A model generated the notes under the pieces. The model was not told the DNA's origin. It did no database searches and saw only the letters and a list, made by a program, of their open reading frames with translations. This document shows, one piece after another, positions 1 to 6,972 of a DNA stretch of 22,239 bases (position 1 is its first letter; every line of letters starts with the position of its first letter). Source of the DNA: a virus; IMG/VR virus record IMGVR_UViG_3300022752_000431, positions 1-22,239 of that record. One strand, given 5' to 3'. A program made the translations under genes and the position numbers.

Positions 1-88
1 AATTCAAGTCGGGAGTAATACCCTCAGTTCTGACAGGTTCTGGTTTATTAGTTTTTCGGTCAATATTTTGTCTATTTAATCTAGGCAC
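1..88 (-). CDS. 5' end of an unidentified late gene (partial)
   Basis: An open frame begins at a GTG codon (88-86), two bases after the TAA of the gp14-like gene, and stays open for 29 codons to the left edge of the window. The inferred start is MPRLNRQNIDRKTNKPEP. An AGGA sits five bases before the GTG (94-97), so translation is probably coupled to the upstream gene. There is no ATG on this strand in the region, which leaves GTG as the best start. The visible residues are basic and polar and I do not recognise a family. Position after the neck genes suggests a structural or tail-completion protein, but that is inference only. Confidence 0.5.
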   Translation of the reverse strand, partial: MPRLNRQNIDRKTNKPEPVRTEGITPDLN

Positions 89-90
89 CC

Positions 91-609
91 TTATCCTTTA
101 TATGCAGGTGAATTATTATTTCCACCGAATCTAATATTTTTTATTCCTTGCGGCGTCTGACGCGTTGCATGTGCATCAACTACAATCGAAACACTATATC
201 CGTGAGAGTCGCCATTTGGCCACGTTTCTGGATTCTTACCTACAAAATACTGATTAGCATCTACATTATCAACTTCAAAGTATTCATTATCCCAAAATAT
301 GATATCGCCAACTTCCGGATAGAAATCTGCTCGTACTAGAATATCTCGAGATAATGCAAATTTACTTGTTCTAGTATAAGTATGTCCATAATCATCCATA
401 TTTGATGATTTATCATCTTTAGTAACTAAACATGGAATTAATATCGAATCATAGAATGATTTTGCTTCCGATTCACCGTACATGTTAGAATTTGATGATT
501 CTACGATCATTTTAAAGAATTCAATTTCAGTATCTATTATAGCATTAATCAGTTCCGAATTAATAGAAGCTAAAAATTTTGCATCTCGCATTCCTCCAAA
601 AAGAGCCAT
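91..609 (-). CDS. Probable neck / head-completion protein, gp14-like
   Basis: A 172-residue protein that probably joins the filled head to the tail. The N-terminal third is helical. The middle carries a segment around residues 100-125 (VGDIIFWDNEYFEVDNVD) resembling the 'GD-I-F....FEI..VE' stretch I recall in T4 gp14, which is longer (256 residues). The C-terminus is Gly/Asn-rich. It follows the 407-residue gp13-like gene with a 9-base gap, the same order as gp13-gp14 in T4. The start is well supported: AGGAG lies seven bases before the ATG, one of the strongest ribosome binding sites in the window. The neck role rests on a short local similarity and on gene order; another connector protein is possible. 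Confidence 0.55.
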   Translation of the reverse strand: MALFGGMRDAKFLASINSELINAIIDTEIEFFKMIVESSNSNMYGESEAKSFYDSILIPCLVTKDDKSSNMDDYGHTYTRTSKFALSRDILVRADFYPEVGDIIFWDNEYFEVDNVDANQYFVGKNPETWPNGDSHGYSVSIVVDAHATRQTPQGIKNIRFGGNNNSPAYKG

Positions 610-618
610 ATTTATCTC

Positions 619-1842
619 CTATCCTACATATATTTTTAACGGAACTTTTGCTAATATCTCATTCATTTGTGTTGCTTCGGCATTTTGACGGGTTAACATT
701 TGTTCTTTAGTTAATTTATCTAAGAACTCTCGCAACTGCGTAATCAATGCTTCTTTTTCAGATTGACCTTGTGAAACTAAATCTGAACCATTGAGTGTTA
801 CTTCGCCATTTGGAATAGGAACGGAACTATACTTATTACGTACATACCCTAACATTTCTTTTACTAGAGCCGATCCGTATCTATATATCCACGCACGCCC
901 CATATCATTAATACTGCCGTATTTTTGATAAGTATATGGTATATTTGATGCGTCTGTTACAACATTGTTTAAAAGTGCTGTATTACCGAATAAAAGTGCA
1001 TCGTTTGCTTTGTCTTGTTCAAAAATGAATTCAAACCATACTTTATCAAAATACGGAGATGCTAATGTACCTTTTGTAGTTGGCACTGGATAAAATTTAA
1101 TATCGTCTCCATGTATTTCAAAAGAAAAATGTGATTTTCTAATTTGATCATTAAATTCTATTTGTTGTATACGAAACAAATCTGCATGTATAGGCATCAT
1201 CATAAAATTCACCGATGGTGAAAATCCTCCGAAATCAAATGCATCTAACAATTGTTGCGAACCTAATCCTGTTCCAACAAATGGGTCAAAATATCTAACA
1301 ATTGCTGGTGGTGTATTATGCATTACTCGTTTTATTTCAATAGAACTAGAATTACTTAATACTATGCCTAATGATGCTGAGATAGCATCTCGTATGCTAT
1401 ACGTTTGCTGTCCGGGGATGACATCTACCGATGCAGTATACCAACGTACGTTACCTCCGGAATCTGCTTCAGTGCCATATGCTTTTGAAAGTTTAGTTAT
1501 GTAATTAAATGAATTTCCTACTAAAGCTCCGGTAAATCCTTGTGATGTTAAAAAATTAGATGCAGTATTAATTCCTAATGTATTCATCAAATTGTTAACA
1601 ATGTTAACTTGATTGATTTGATTTGAATATTCTATTACTGATGCTTCAAATGCCGTATAAAAGTTTATATCAATTAATTCTACATCCATTATTGGATATC
1701 CTACCGAATTTGCAGCAAATTTAGCAAAACTATCTGCTTCGGATTGAAACATGGGATCAGTATCAAAAAATCCAAATGGTGTAGAACCTGTAGTAAATGA
1801 AGAACTACCTGGCCATATGGGCTTATTTTCGCTATAATCCAT
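619..1842 (-). CDS. Probable neck protein, gp13-like
   Basis: A 407-residue soluble protein with no signal peptide or membrane segment. The N-terminus (WPGSSSFTTGSTPFGFFDTD, residues 9-28) and the following helical stretch (GYPIMDVELIDINFYTAFEA, about residues 48-67) match a type of structural protein I recall from T4-like marine phages, usually annotated as neck or virion protein. The DINFYTAFE..VIEY helices also resemble head-tail adaptor proteins. It is longer than T4 gp13 (309 residues). It lies directly upstream of the gp14-like gene and opens a unit preceded by an ATATTTATAT motif 16 bases from the ATG. AAAAGGA provides a moderate ribosome binding site. Virion-structural is fairly safe; the exact T4 counterpart is not. 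Confidence 0.55.
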   Translation of the reverse strand: MDYSENKPIWPGSSSFTTGSTPFGFFDTDPMFQSEADSFAKFAANSVGYPIMDVELIDINFYTAFEASVIEYSNQINQVNIVNNLMNTLGINTASNFLTSQGFTGALVGNSFNYITKLSKAYGTEADSGGNVRWYTASVDVIPGQQTYSIRDAISASLGIVLSNSSSIEIKRVMHNTPPAIVRYFDPFVGTGLGSQQLLDAFDFGGFSPSVNFMMMPIHADLFRIQQIEFNDQIRKSHFSFEIHGDDIKFYPVPTTKGTLASPYFDKVWFEFIFEQDKANDALLFGNTALLNNVVTDASNIPYTYQKYGSINDMGRAWIYRYGSALVKEMLGYVRNKYSSVPIPNGEVTLNGSDLVSQGQSEKEALITQLREFLDKLTKEQMLTRQNAEATQMNEILAKVPLKIYVG

Positions 1843-1858
1843 GATAATGTCCTTTTAA

Positions 1859-1868
1859 ATATAAATAT
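1859..1868 (-). promoter_or_regulatory. ATATTTATAT motif upstream of the gp13-like gene
   Basis: On the coding strand this reads ATATTTATAT followed by TTAAAAGG, 16 bases before the ATG at 1842. It touches the TGA stop of PhoH (1870-1868). It is one of seven identical 10-mers in the window, all just upstream of genes, and is a candidate late promoter. Confidence 0.55.
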
Positions 1869-2533
1869 CAATATCTTTCATTTAAGAGACGCAAAATTTC
1901 ATCTAGTGCTGCGTGACGATGATTATCAGTTAAAATTATTTCATTTACAAATTGAGATTTAGTTAATTTTGGAACTTCATGCACTGCCGAATCATTTGAG
2001 AACTTTAAATCTATTTGATAACGATCTCCCGTTAATATCATTATACTGTCTTTACCTAGACGAGACAATACCATTTGTAATTGTTGTTTAGTTAAATTTT
2101 GAAATTCATCTACAATACAGATTGCATTATCAAAAGTACGTCCTCGGAAATGTGCTAATGAAACTAATTCAATGTTTTCTTCACGTTCCATTTTATCAAG
2201 TATCTCAGGTTTATTATATACTTTTCGCATATTGCTACGTAATGGAACTAACCATGGATCCATTTTTTCTGCTAATGATCCAGGAAGAAATCCGTTATCT
2301 TCGTTTGATACTGTAGGACGAGTTATTATGATTTTATTGATTGTTCTTTTAAAAAACATATCCAACGCAATTTGAACTGCTAACAATGTTTTTCCAGAAC
2401 CAGCTTTACCTAAAATAAAATTAAATGGTGTTTCAATTATTTTAGCTTTTGCATCTTTTTGTTCTTCTGATAATGATATTGAAAATTTAATATCAGTTTT
2501 AGGTGGAGTTTTCTCCTTGTTTTGAGTAGCCAT
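1868..2533 (-). CDS. phoH: PhoH-like P-loop ATPase
   Basis: A 221-residue cytoplasmic ATPase of the PhoH family. The Walker A loop GKAGSGKT is at residues 42-49, the Walker B segment IVDEFQN is at about 140-146, and a sensor-like ILTGDRYQID follows at about 166-175. The length is close to the single-domain PhoH proteins common in T4-like marine phages, with no added RNase (PIN) or KH domain. The biochemical role in phage is not settled; an RNA helicase or ATPase role has been proposed for the family, and the link to phosphate starvation comes from the bacterial homologue. It sits inside the head/neck gene block, 18 bases after the 92-residue gene, and probably shares its transcript. No clear SD precedes the ATG. 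Confidence 0.92.
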   Translation of the reverse strand: MATQNKEKTPPKTDIKFSISLSEEQKDAKAKIIETPFNFILGKAGSGKTLLAVQIALDMFFKRTINKIIITRPTVSNEDNGFLPGSLAEKMDPWLVPLRSNMRKVYNKPEILDKMEREENIELVSLAHFRGRTFDNAICIVDEFQNLTKQQLQMVLSRLGKDSIMILTGDRYQIDLKFSNDSAVHEVPKLTKSQFVNEIILTDNHRHAALDEILRLLNERY

Positions 2534-2551
2534 AACACACTTTGTTTTTAA

Positions 2552-2830
2552 TTAAGATGATAATTTTACTAATGACTGTTCATGTAATGTCATGTCTTTA
2601 AGTTGTTCTATTTTACCTAGACATTCCATACGCATATCTCTAAACGTTGGTATTGGTGGTTTAGAAGTTAATATCTTTATTTTAATTAATTCTTTATCTG
2701 GACCTAGATCTTTTTCAATATGAACCATTAAAACTAATTCTATTGCACGTATTCTATCTAATACGTCGATAAGTCTACCATCATATCTAATGCTAGCAAA
2801 CATATCATATTTTATTACTTGTACTGACAT
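2552..2830 (-). CDS. Hypothetical protein, 92 aa, upstream of phoH
   Basis: A small soluble protein of mixed alpha/beta character that I do not recognise. It has no membrane segment, cysteine motif or nucleotide-binding loop. The gene is the first after the terminator that closes the capsid unit and is preceded by an ATATTTATAT motif only nine bases from its ATG, which leaves almost no 5' leader if transcription starts there. There is no SD sequence. It is followed closely by phoH, so the two probably form one small operon. The tight spacing, absence of overlap with any other real gene and operon position support it as a real gene. Confidence 0.7.
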   Translation of the reverse strand: MSVQVIKYDMFASIRYDGRLIDVLDRIRAIELVLMVHIEKDLGPDKELIKIKILTSKPPIPTFRDMRMECLGKIEQLKDMTLHEQSLVKLSS

Positions 2831-2839
2831 ATCATTTTA

Positions 2840-2849
2840 ATATAAATAT
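2840..2849 (-). promoter_or_regulatory. ATATTTATAT motif upstream of the 92-aa gene
   Basis: The coding strand reads GATATTTATATTAAAATG and lies about ten bases before the ATG at 2830. It comes immediately after the terminator of the capsid gene, the place where a new promoter would be needed. It is one of seven copies. Confidence 0.6.
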
Positions 2850-2858
2850 CAAAACAGT

Positions 2859-2887
2859 AAAAAAGGGATGACCGGAGCCACCCCTTT
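2859..2887 (-). terminator. Rho-independent terminator after the capsid gene
   Basis: On the coding strand an 11-bp stem (AAAGGGGTGGC with GTCATCCCTTT, including two G-T pairs) closes a TCCG loop on a C-G pair, which fits the extra-stable UNCG tetraloop type. Six T residues overlap and follow the stem base. It lies 27 bases after the stop of gp23 and before the next promoter-like motif, so it should end the scaffold-capsid transcript. Confidence 0.88.
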
Positions 2888-2913
2888 CTTTTAATTAGTT
2901 AAATAGTTAACTA

Positions 2914-4590
2914 TTAAAGAACATTTAATCCATGTACATATACTTTACCGTAGAACTCTGGACGAACCACTTTCTTCGCGTAACGTGTCATGACACCTTT
3001 ACGTGGAGTGAAGTTAACTGGATCATATACTAATGGAGTCATGATAAGTGGAACGTATGGGCTAAATACTGCACCTGTTTCAAGGAATTGACTTCCTCTG
3101 AATCCCATAAGGATTACGTTTTCTTTCATGTATGGGTTTTTGTATACTGTGTATCTGTTATTGATTGCACCAATTTTTTGTACACCGGCAGCAAATTCCA
3201 TTTTGTTACCATCTGTATCAGCTGCAAATCCTGGGATTGACTCAAGGACAGTTGCAACTGCAGGAGAAGTTACAAGGAAGTTAGCACCACCACGTAATGT
3301 TTTTTGGTGAATTTTATTTGATACTTTTTGAAGTTTAGTACCTAAAGTTTGGAACCATCCACCTTGAGTGTTGTAGAATCCATCACCAGCAGATGTTGCT
3401 GCGCCGGCTGCAGATTGTGTAAATCCTGTGCCATTCCAAAAATTATTATTTAATGCTGACCAATACTCAGTTGTTGGAGCTGATGCAATCAACATATCTA
3501 AGATCTCTAAATCAATTTCCATTGATACATACTCAGACAACATTGAAGTCAATTCAGCTTCAGCATCAATTGAATGGTAAGCGTTAAGGTCTTGAGCAAA
3601 TTCAGGTGTCCAAACTGCTTTCAACTTACGTGTTTTAGCAACGATTGGCTCTGATTGAAGCTCTAAGTTAACTTCCGGGATATCAATATCAGTACCTTGA
3701 TTGATTCCTGATGTTCCTGATCCTTTGAATGGATTAGTATCTTCAAAATCACCTCTGGTAATATCTGTTGGTTGTTTGCTATAATTTACATACAATGCAG
3801 ATGCCGCTTTTGCAGCTTGAATTTTAGTAGCGTCAGCTGTTGATACAATAAATGATCCTGTTAAATTAGCATCAACTTTAGTAAATGCTTGTACTGGAAC
3901 AATTTCAGTAGATCCTGATAAGAATGTAAACGATCTAACTGCTAATTTATCTGCATCTGTTGGTAATGCAATTGTTACTTTTTTATAGCTTGATAAAGAT
4001 GCTGAATAATCAGAATCAAAATTTACATCTGATGCATCAGTTATCGTACCTGCACCTGAACCTGTAGATGCTACTGCAGATAAATTTGCTGATGTTATAT
4101 TATTAATTGAATATCCAAATCGACCTGCTCCATAAAGACCACCTGTTGGATCACTTGATGTAGTAGTAACACCAAATAATGAATCGTCAGCATTTGGAGA
4201 ACTAAATGGATCACCTGTTCTGTTCAAGTTATCAGAATCAAATCCTGGTTGAGCTGTACCGTATTTGAAATCTAAATAAAATATAAGTCCTGATGGCAAG
4301 TTCATTGGTTGAACTGAAACGAATTCTTTAGCTGCAAATTCAGCAAAGATTCTTCTTACCAATGGAAGTGCTACACCTGCCCATTCTTCAGATCCTGCTG
4401 CCGTACCTGTAGCTGATGATTCTTTTACCAATTGACGTGCTTGGTTTTCAAGCAATTGAGCCATTCCGGCTTTTTCTGTCTCATTTCTAAGACCTTCTAA
4501 TAGTCCCGTTCTTTCCCATTTATTAACCAAACCTTTAGCGGCTGATCTTTGAGATGCATCTGGACTTTGTAATAATGAATTTAAACTCAT
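2914..4590 (-). CDS. 23: Major capsid protein, gp23-like
   Basis: This 558-residue protein forms the hexamers of the head shell (HK97 fold, T4 gp23 family; T4 protein 521 residues). The family core is clear: VQPMNLPSG at residues 93-101, and a conserved block at 319-362 containing KTRKLKAVWTPEFAQDLNAY and IDAEAELTSML. Between them, residues about 115-300 are rich in Ser, Thr, Gly and Asp and probably include a variable surface insertion. The first 57 or so residues look like the segment removed by the prohead protease; LVKE|SSATG (E57) lies where T4 gp23 is cut, and LLE|G (E32) is an alternative. The ribosome binding site is very strong (AAAGGAGAT), preceded by a run of 11 A. The gene follows the scaffold gene and ends at a terminator. 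Confidence 0.96.
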   Translation of the reverse strand: MSLNSLLQSPDASQRSAAKGLVNKWERTGLLEGLRNETEKAGMAQLLENQARQLVKESSATGTAAGSEEWAGVALPLVRRIFAEFAAKEFVSVQPMNLPSGLIFYLDFKYGTAQPGFDSDNLNRTGDPFSSPNADDSLFGVTTTSSDPTGGLYGAGRFGYSINNITSANLSAVASTGSGAGTITDASDVNFDSDYSASLSSYKKVTIALPTDADKLAVRSFTFLSGSTEIVPVQAFTKVDANLTGSFIVSTADATKIQAAKAASALYVNYSKQPTDITRGDFEDTNPFKGSGTSGINQGTDIDIPEVNLELQSEPIVAKTRKLKAVWTPEFAQDLNAYHSIDAEAELTSMLSEYVSMEIDLEILDMLIASAPTTEYWSALNNNFWNGTGFTQSAAGAATSAGDGFYNTQGGWFQTLGTKLQKVSNKIHQKTLRGGANFLVTSPAVATVLESIPGFAADTDGNKMEFAAGVQKIGAINNRYTVYKNPYMKENVILMGFRGSQFLETGAVFSPYVPLIMTPLVYDPVNFTPRKGVMTRYAKKVVRPEFYGKVYVHGLNVL

Positions 4591-4626
4591 CGTTTTATCT
4601 CCTTTGTTTTTTTTTTTGTTTTAAAA

Positions 4627-5613
4627 TTAAATTAATCCTGCCAATTTTTTCCAACGGTTTGCATATTCAAAACCTTCGTTAAGAATTTGCGTTTTTGGCG
4701 CCGTTGATGCAACTGGTCTTGAAGCATAAGATTTAGATTCTTTAACTACTTTTCTAGTTTTTGTTGGCTTATTAAAGCTTTCTGCTAAAGTAGTAAATAC
4801 TAATTTTGCTTCTCGAGTTGTTGCTGCTCTATCAAAGTTTTCAATAACTTTCATTTTTTGTGCTTCGTTAAGCTCAAAGTTACGGAACAATTTGTTAGTG
4901 TATAACAATTTAGCGTTAAGTAGATTAACTTCGTTGATCACTGATTGAAGTTGTTTTACGGTGCGATATGCTTCTTGAAGATCTTTTTCCATTTTTTTGT
5001 ATTTACCTTCTTCAACTGACGTTTCATCTTCTTCTTCTGGCATTTCTTCTTCTTCTGCAAGAATAGCTTCAATTAATGCATCGATTGATTCATTTGCCAT
5101 TTTATCTTCTTCTTCGTAAGAATCTTCTTCGTACATTCCTTCTTCTACTGCATCGACAGGTGGCACTTCAGTTAATGGCTCATCCATCCCTGCTTCTAAT
5201 TCAGCAATAATTGATTCTAAATTTAAATCTTCTTCTTCAGCTGCATACTCATCTTCTGCTGGCATTTCTTCTTCTGGCATTTCTTCTTCTTCAGCACCAC
5301 CTAAATTCAAATCACCTTCGTAATCATATGAACCATCATTGTCATAATCAACTCCGATTCCTAATGAATCAGGCATATCCATTCCCATTTCGTCAGCGCC
5401 AGCTTCCATTTCGTCAGCACCCATTGCTACATCTTCAGCACCTGCTTCTAATTCTTCTTCGCCTTCTAATTCGCTCATCAATTGAGTTTCTAGCATGCTT
5501 TTCATTTGAGGCATAAATGCTTCTTGTAACGCTAATTTTGCATTTGCTAGTGCAGTTTCTTTAACAGCTTTAGCATCTGCGATTGCTTGTTTTAGCAAAT
5601 CTGATTTTGCCAT
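4627..5613 (-). CDS. 22: Prohead scaffold (core) protein, gp22-like
   Basis: A 328-residue protein that probably forms the internal core around which capsid subunits assemble, before being degraded by the prohead protease. Evidence is position directly upstream of gp23 and composition: a helical Ala/Lys-rich N-terminus (1-45), a long Glu/Met/Asp-rich acidic middle (about 50-205), and a helical C-terminal third with a coiled-coil-like stretch (about 205-285). T4 gp22 is 269 residues, so the acidic region is extended. A predicted protease site, ILNE|G, lies 15 residues from the C-terminus. A strong SD (AAGGAG) lies six bases before the ATG. The gene opens the scaffold-capsid unit and has the longest leader in the window. 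Sequence identity to T4 gp22 is not visible by eye. Confidence 0.82.
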   Translation of the reverse strand: MAKSDLLKQAIADAKAVKETALANAKLALQEAFMPQMKSMLETQLMSELEGEEELEAGAEDVAMGADEMEAGADEMGMDMPDSLGIGVDYDNDGSYDYEGDLNLGGAEEEEMPEEEMPAEDEYAAEEEDLNLESIIAELEAGMDEPLTEVPPVDAVEEGMYEEDSYEEEDKMANESIDALIEAILAEEEEMPEEEDETSVEEGKYKKMEKDLQEAYRTVKQLQSVINEVNLLNAKLLYTNKLFRNFELNEAQKMKVIENFDRAATTREAKLVFTTLAESFNKPTKTRKVVKESKSYASRPVASTAPKTQILNEGFEYANRWKKLAGLI

Positions 5614-5741
5614 TGTTTTCTCCTTAAATTTGTTTTTGGAAATAAGATTATTCTAAATCTTAATAGAAATTATTTATTTGTCGACACTATATAGAAAATA
5701 GCGTATTCTTTAATATATATGAACATGTTTGAAAAAACAGT
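5614..5741 (-). promoter_or_regulatory. Leader and probable promoter region of gp22-gp23
   Basis: This non-coding stretch lies between the terminator after bS21 and the scaffold gene. Near its upstream end the coding strand carries CATATATATTAAAG (about 5710-5721), a variant of the ATATTTATAT-AAA motif lacking the central TT. Closer to the gene a 7-bp hairpin (TAAGATT, loop TAGAAT, AATCTTA; 5643-5662) lies about 20 bases before the SD. A start near the variant motif would give a leader of roughly 90 bases, far longer than for other units here. The promoter is inferred. Confidence 0.4.
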
Positions 5742-5773
5742 AAAAAAGTCCTAACTTTTTTGTTAGGACCTTT
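5742..5773 (-). terminator. Rho-independent terminator after bS21
   Basis: The coding strand has a perfect 8-bp stem, GTCCTAAC and GTTAGGAC, around an AAAAAA loop, flanked by AAA and a six-T run. It lies 14 bases after the bS21 stop. The 14 bases TTTTTTACTGTTTT after the stem are identical to those at the terminator after gp23. Confidence 0.88.
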
Positions 5774-5787
5774 AAAATAATTTAATC

Positions 5788-6039
5788 TTAGCTATTTTTT
5801 TGATGAAAATCTTTAATTTGTTGCAAATACTTAGCTGAATTAAGTTGTTCTCTACGTTTAACACTAGGTTTTGTAAATGTTTTATTGTCTTTAAGTTTTT
5901 CTAATGCACCTGATGATTTAACTTTTCTTTTAAATGTTTTTAATGCATACGCTAAATCTTCTCTGTTAGTTCCTAAAACATTAACGCCTGTTGCGTGTCC
6001 TGGAATAATCGTTTTGTGATGTTTTTGTTTTTTATTCAT
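5788..6039 (-). CDS. rpsU: Ribosomal protein bS21, phage-encoded
   Basis: This 83-residue basic protein matches small-subunit protein bS21. Residues 26-73 follow the family pattern: NREDLAYALKTFKRKVKSSG, then FTKPSVKRREQ and SAKYLQQ. A 24-residue N-terminal extension makes it longer than bacterial bS21 (about 65-71). The KPSV...A-Y-Q end resembles Bacteroidetes bS21 more than E. coli bS21 (KPT...). Y71 aligns without gaps with the tyrosine (Y54, from memory) of the Flavobacterium protein reported to help hide the anti-SD of 16S rRNA. Phage-encoded bS21 is known from other marine phages, where it is thought to replace or supplement the host protein on the 30S subunit. The gene lies last in the protease unit, just before a terminator. 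Its 10-base leader has no SD. Identification is strong; the effect on translation is inferred. Confidence 0.9.
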   Translation of the reverse strand: MNKKQKHHKTIIPGHATGVNVLGTNREDLAYALKTFKRKVKSSGALEKLKDNKTFTKPSVKRREQLNSAKYLQQIKDFHQKNS

Positions 6040-6049
6040 ATATATTAAA

Positions 6050-6526
6050 TTAAATTTTTCCTTGTGGTCTTCTTGTAGGTTGTGGCGGTTGTTGATTAAC
6101 TACATTAAATCTAAAATGTTTAAGTTCTGGTAATTGTGAAAAATATCCTTGAATCTTTTGAGCTTCAGTTCCTGGATCTTGTCCTAAACGAAAATAAAAA
6201 TATCCTAATTTACCTGTTTTTGATTTTGAATGTTTAACTATAGTAAAACCTTTTTTAGTAGTCCATTGCTTGATAGTCTCTGCTACTTGCTCAGCTTGTG
6301 CCGGATCGCGAAGAATATACTGTACGCCTCCTTGATAGTCAGTAATATTATTTACAAGTTGAGCTTCTTGTAATTCTTCTTCCATTGTTAATGCAGATTT
6401 TAAACGTTCGGCTTGATCTGCCATTTGACTCATACGATCAACATCGTCATCTGACAGCTTCGGAATTGAAGCTTGTTCCTTTAGACCGAACCACTCTTTA
6501 TACATTTTTTTAAACTTGCTCATCAT
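6050..6526 (-). CDS. Hypothetical protein in the head module, 158 aa
   Basis: I do not recognise this protein. The N-terminal 60 residues are helical and charged; residues about 65-150 look like a compact alpha/beta domain (GGVQYILRDP, then GFTIVKHSKS and LGYFYFRLGQ) followed by a Pro/Gln/Arg-rich tail. A sequence LKE at residues 15-17 could be a protease site, but the next residue is Gln. Two ATG codons are adjacent (6526 and 6523). AAAGG lies three bases before the first and six before the second, so the second may be the real start, giving 157 residues. It sits between the 137-residue gene and bS21, within the head-core and protease unit, so a virion-internal or assembly role is plausible. 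Confidence 0.72.
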   Translation of the reverse strand: MMSKFKKMYKEWFGLKEQASIPKLSDDDVDRMSQMADQAERLKSALTMEEELQEAQLVNNITDYQGGVQYILRDPAQAEQVAETIKQWTTKKGFTIVKHSKSKTGKLGYFYFRLGQDPGTEAQKIQGYFSQLPELKHFRFNVVNQQPPQPTRRPQGKI

Positions 6527-6557
6527 TGACCTTTATATTATAAGAAAAATATTACAA

Positions 6558-6971
6558 TTATCCAATATCATAATATTTTTTTAAACCTTCTGCAATGTCT
6601 TCATATGCTTGTGCACATTTTCTTTCGTTGATAATAACTTCAGTTGCAGCTTTTTTAAATTCTTTCAAAGCTTCGGACATATATTTAAAATGACGTCCTG
6701 CTGCAGTTGTTTCAACTACGTCATCTGATGATTCATTAACATGGCGTTGAGCTGTTTCAACCATTTGTTCTATTTTACTTACCGTTTCTTCTAATTGACG
6801 CTTACTGTATACCGATTCTCCTAGTTGAGAAAATGTACGCAGTGATTCTACAAATGCACGTTTTTCTTCTAACGTTAATGGCGCTGGGCCTTCTCGAAAT
6901 ACATTAGCTTTTTCTTGTGATTCATTTAATATCGACATGATTCGATTTAAATTGTCTTGCTTAAATATCAT
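6558..6971 (-). CDS. Hypothetical helical protein after gp21
   Basis: A 137-residue, almost wholly helical, soluble protein of unknown function. I place the start at the ATG at 6971, not the upstream one at 6992, because AGGA lies six bases before it (6978-6981) and because this start falls just after the gp21 stop, whereas the longer form (144 residues) would overlap gp21 by 20 bases. Near its N-terminus is ILNE|S (E17), the same LNE sequence seen near the ends of gp21, gp22 and the 263-residue protein, which suggests processing by the prohead protease and a place inside the head. That is inference. Head-core or internal protein is the best guess. Confidence 0.72.
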   Translation of the reverse strand: MIFKQDNLNRIMSILNESQEKANVFREGPAPLTLEEKRAFVESLRTFSQLGESVYSKRQLEETVSKIEQMVETAQRHVNESSDDVVETTAAGRHFKYMSEALKEFKKAATEVIINERKCAQAYEDIAEGLKKYYDIG

Positions 6972-6972
6972 A

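Noticed and set aside
148-339. Plus-strand frame opposite the gp14-like gene
   Set aside because: Lies wholly within a better-supported gene on the other strand; no start signal or recognisable product. The same holds for the other plus-strand frames.
5211-5516. Plus-strand open frame rich in Leu and His opposite gp22
   Set aside because: It is the antisense of the repetitive Glu codons of the scaffold gene; there is no ribosome binding site and no plausible protein composition.
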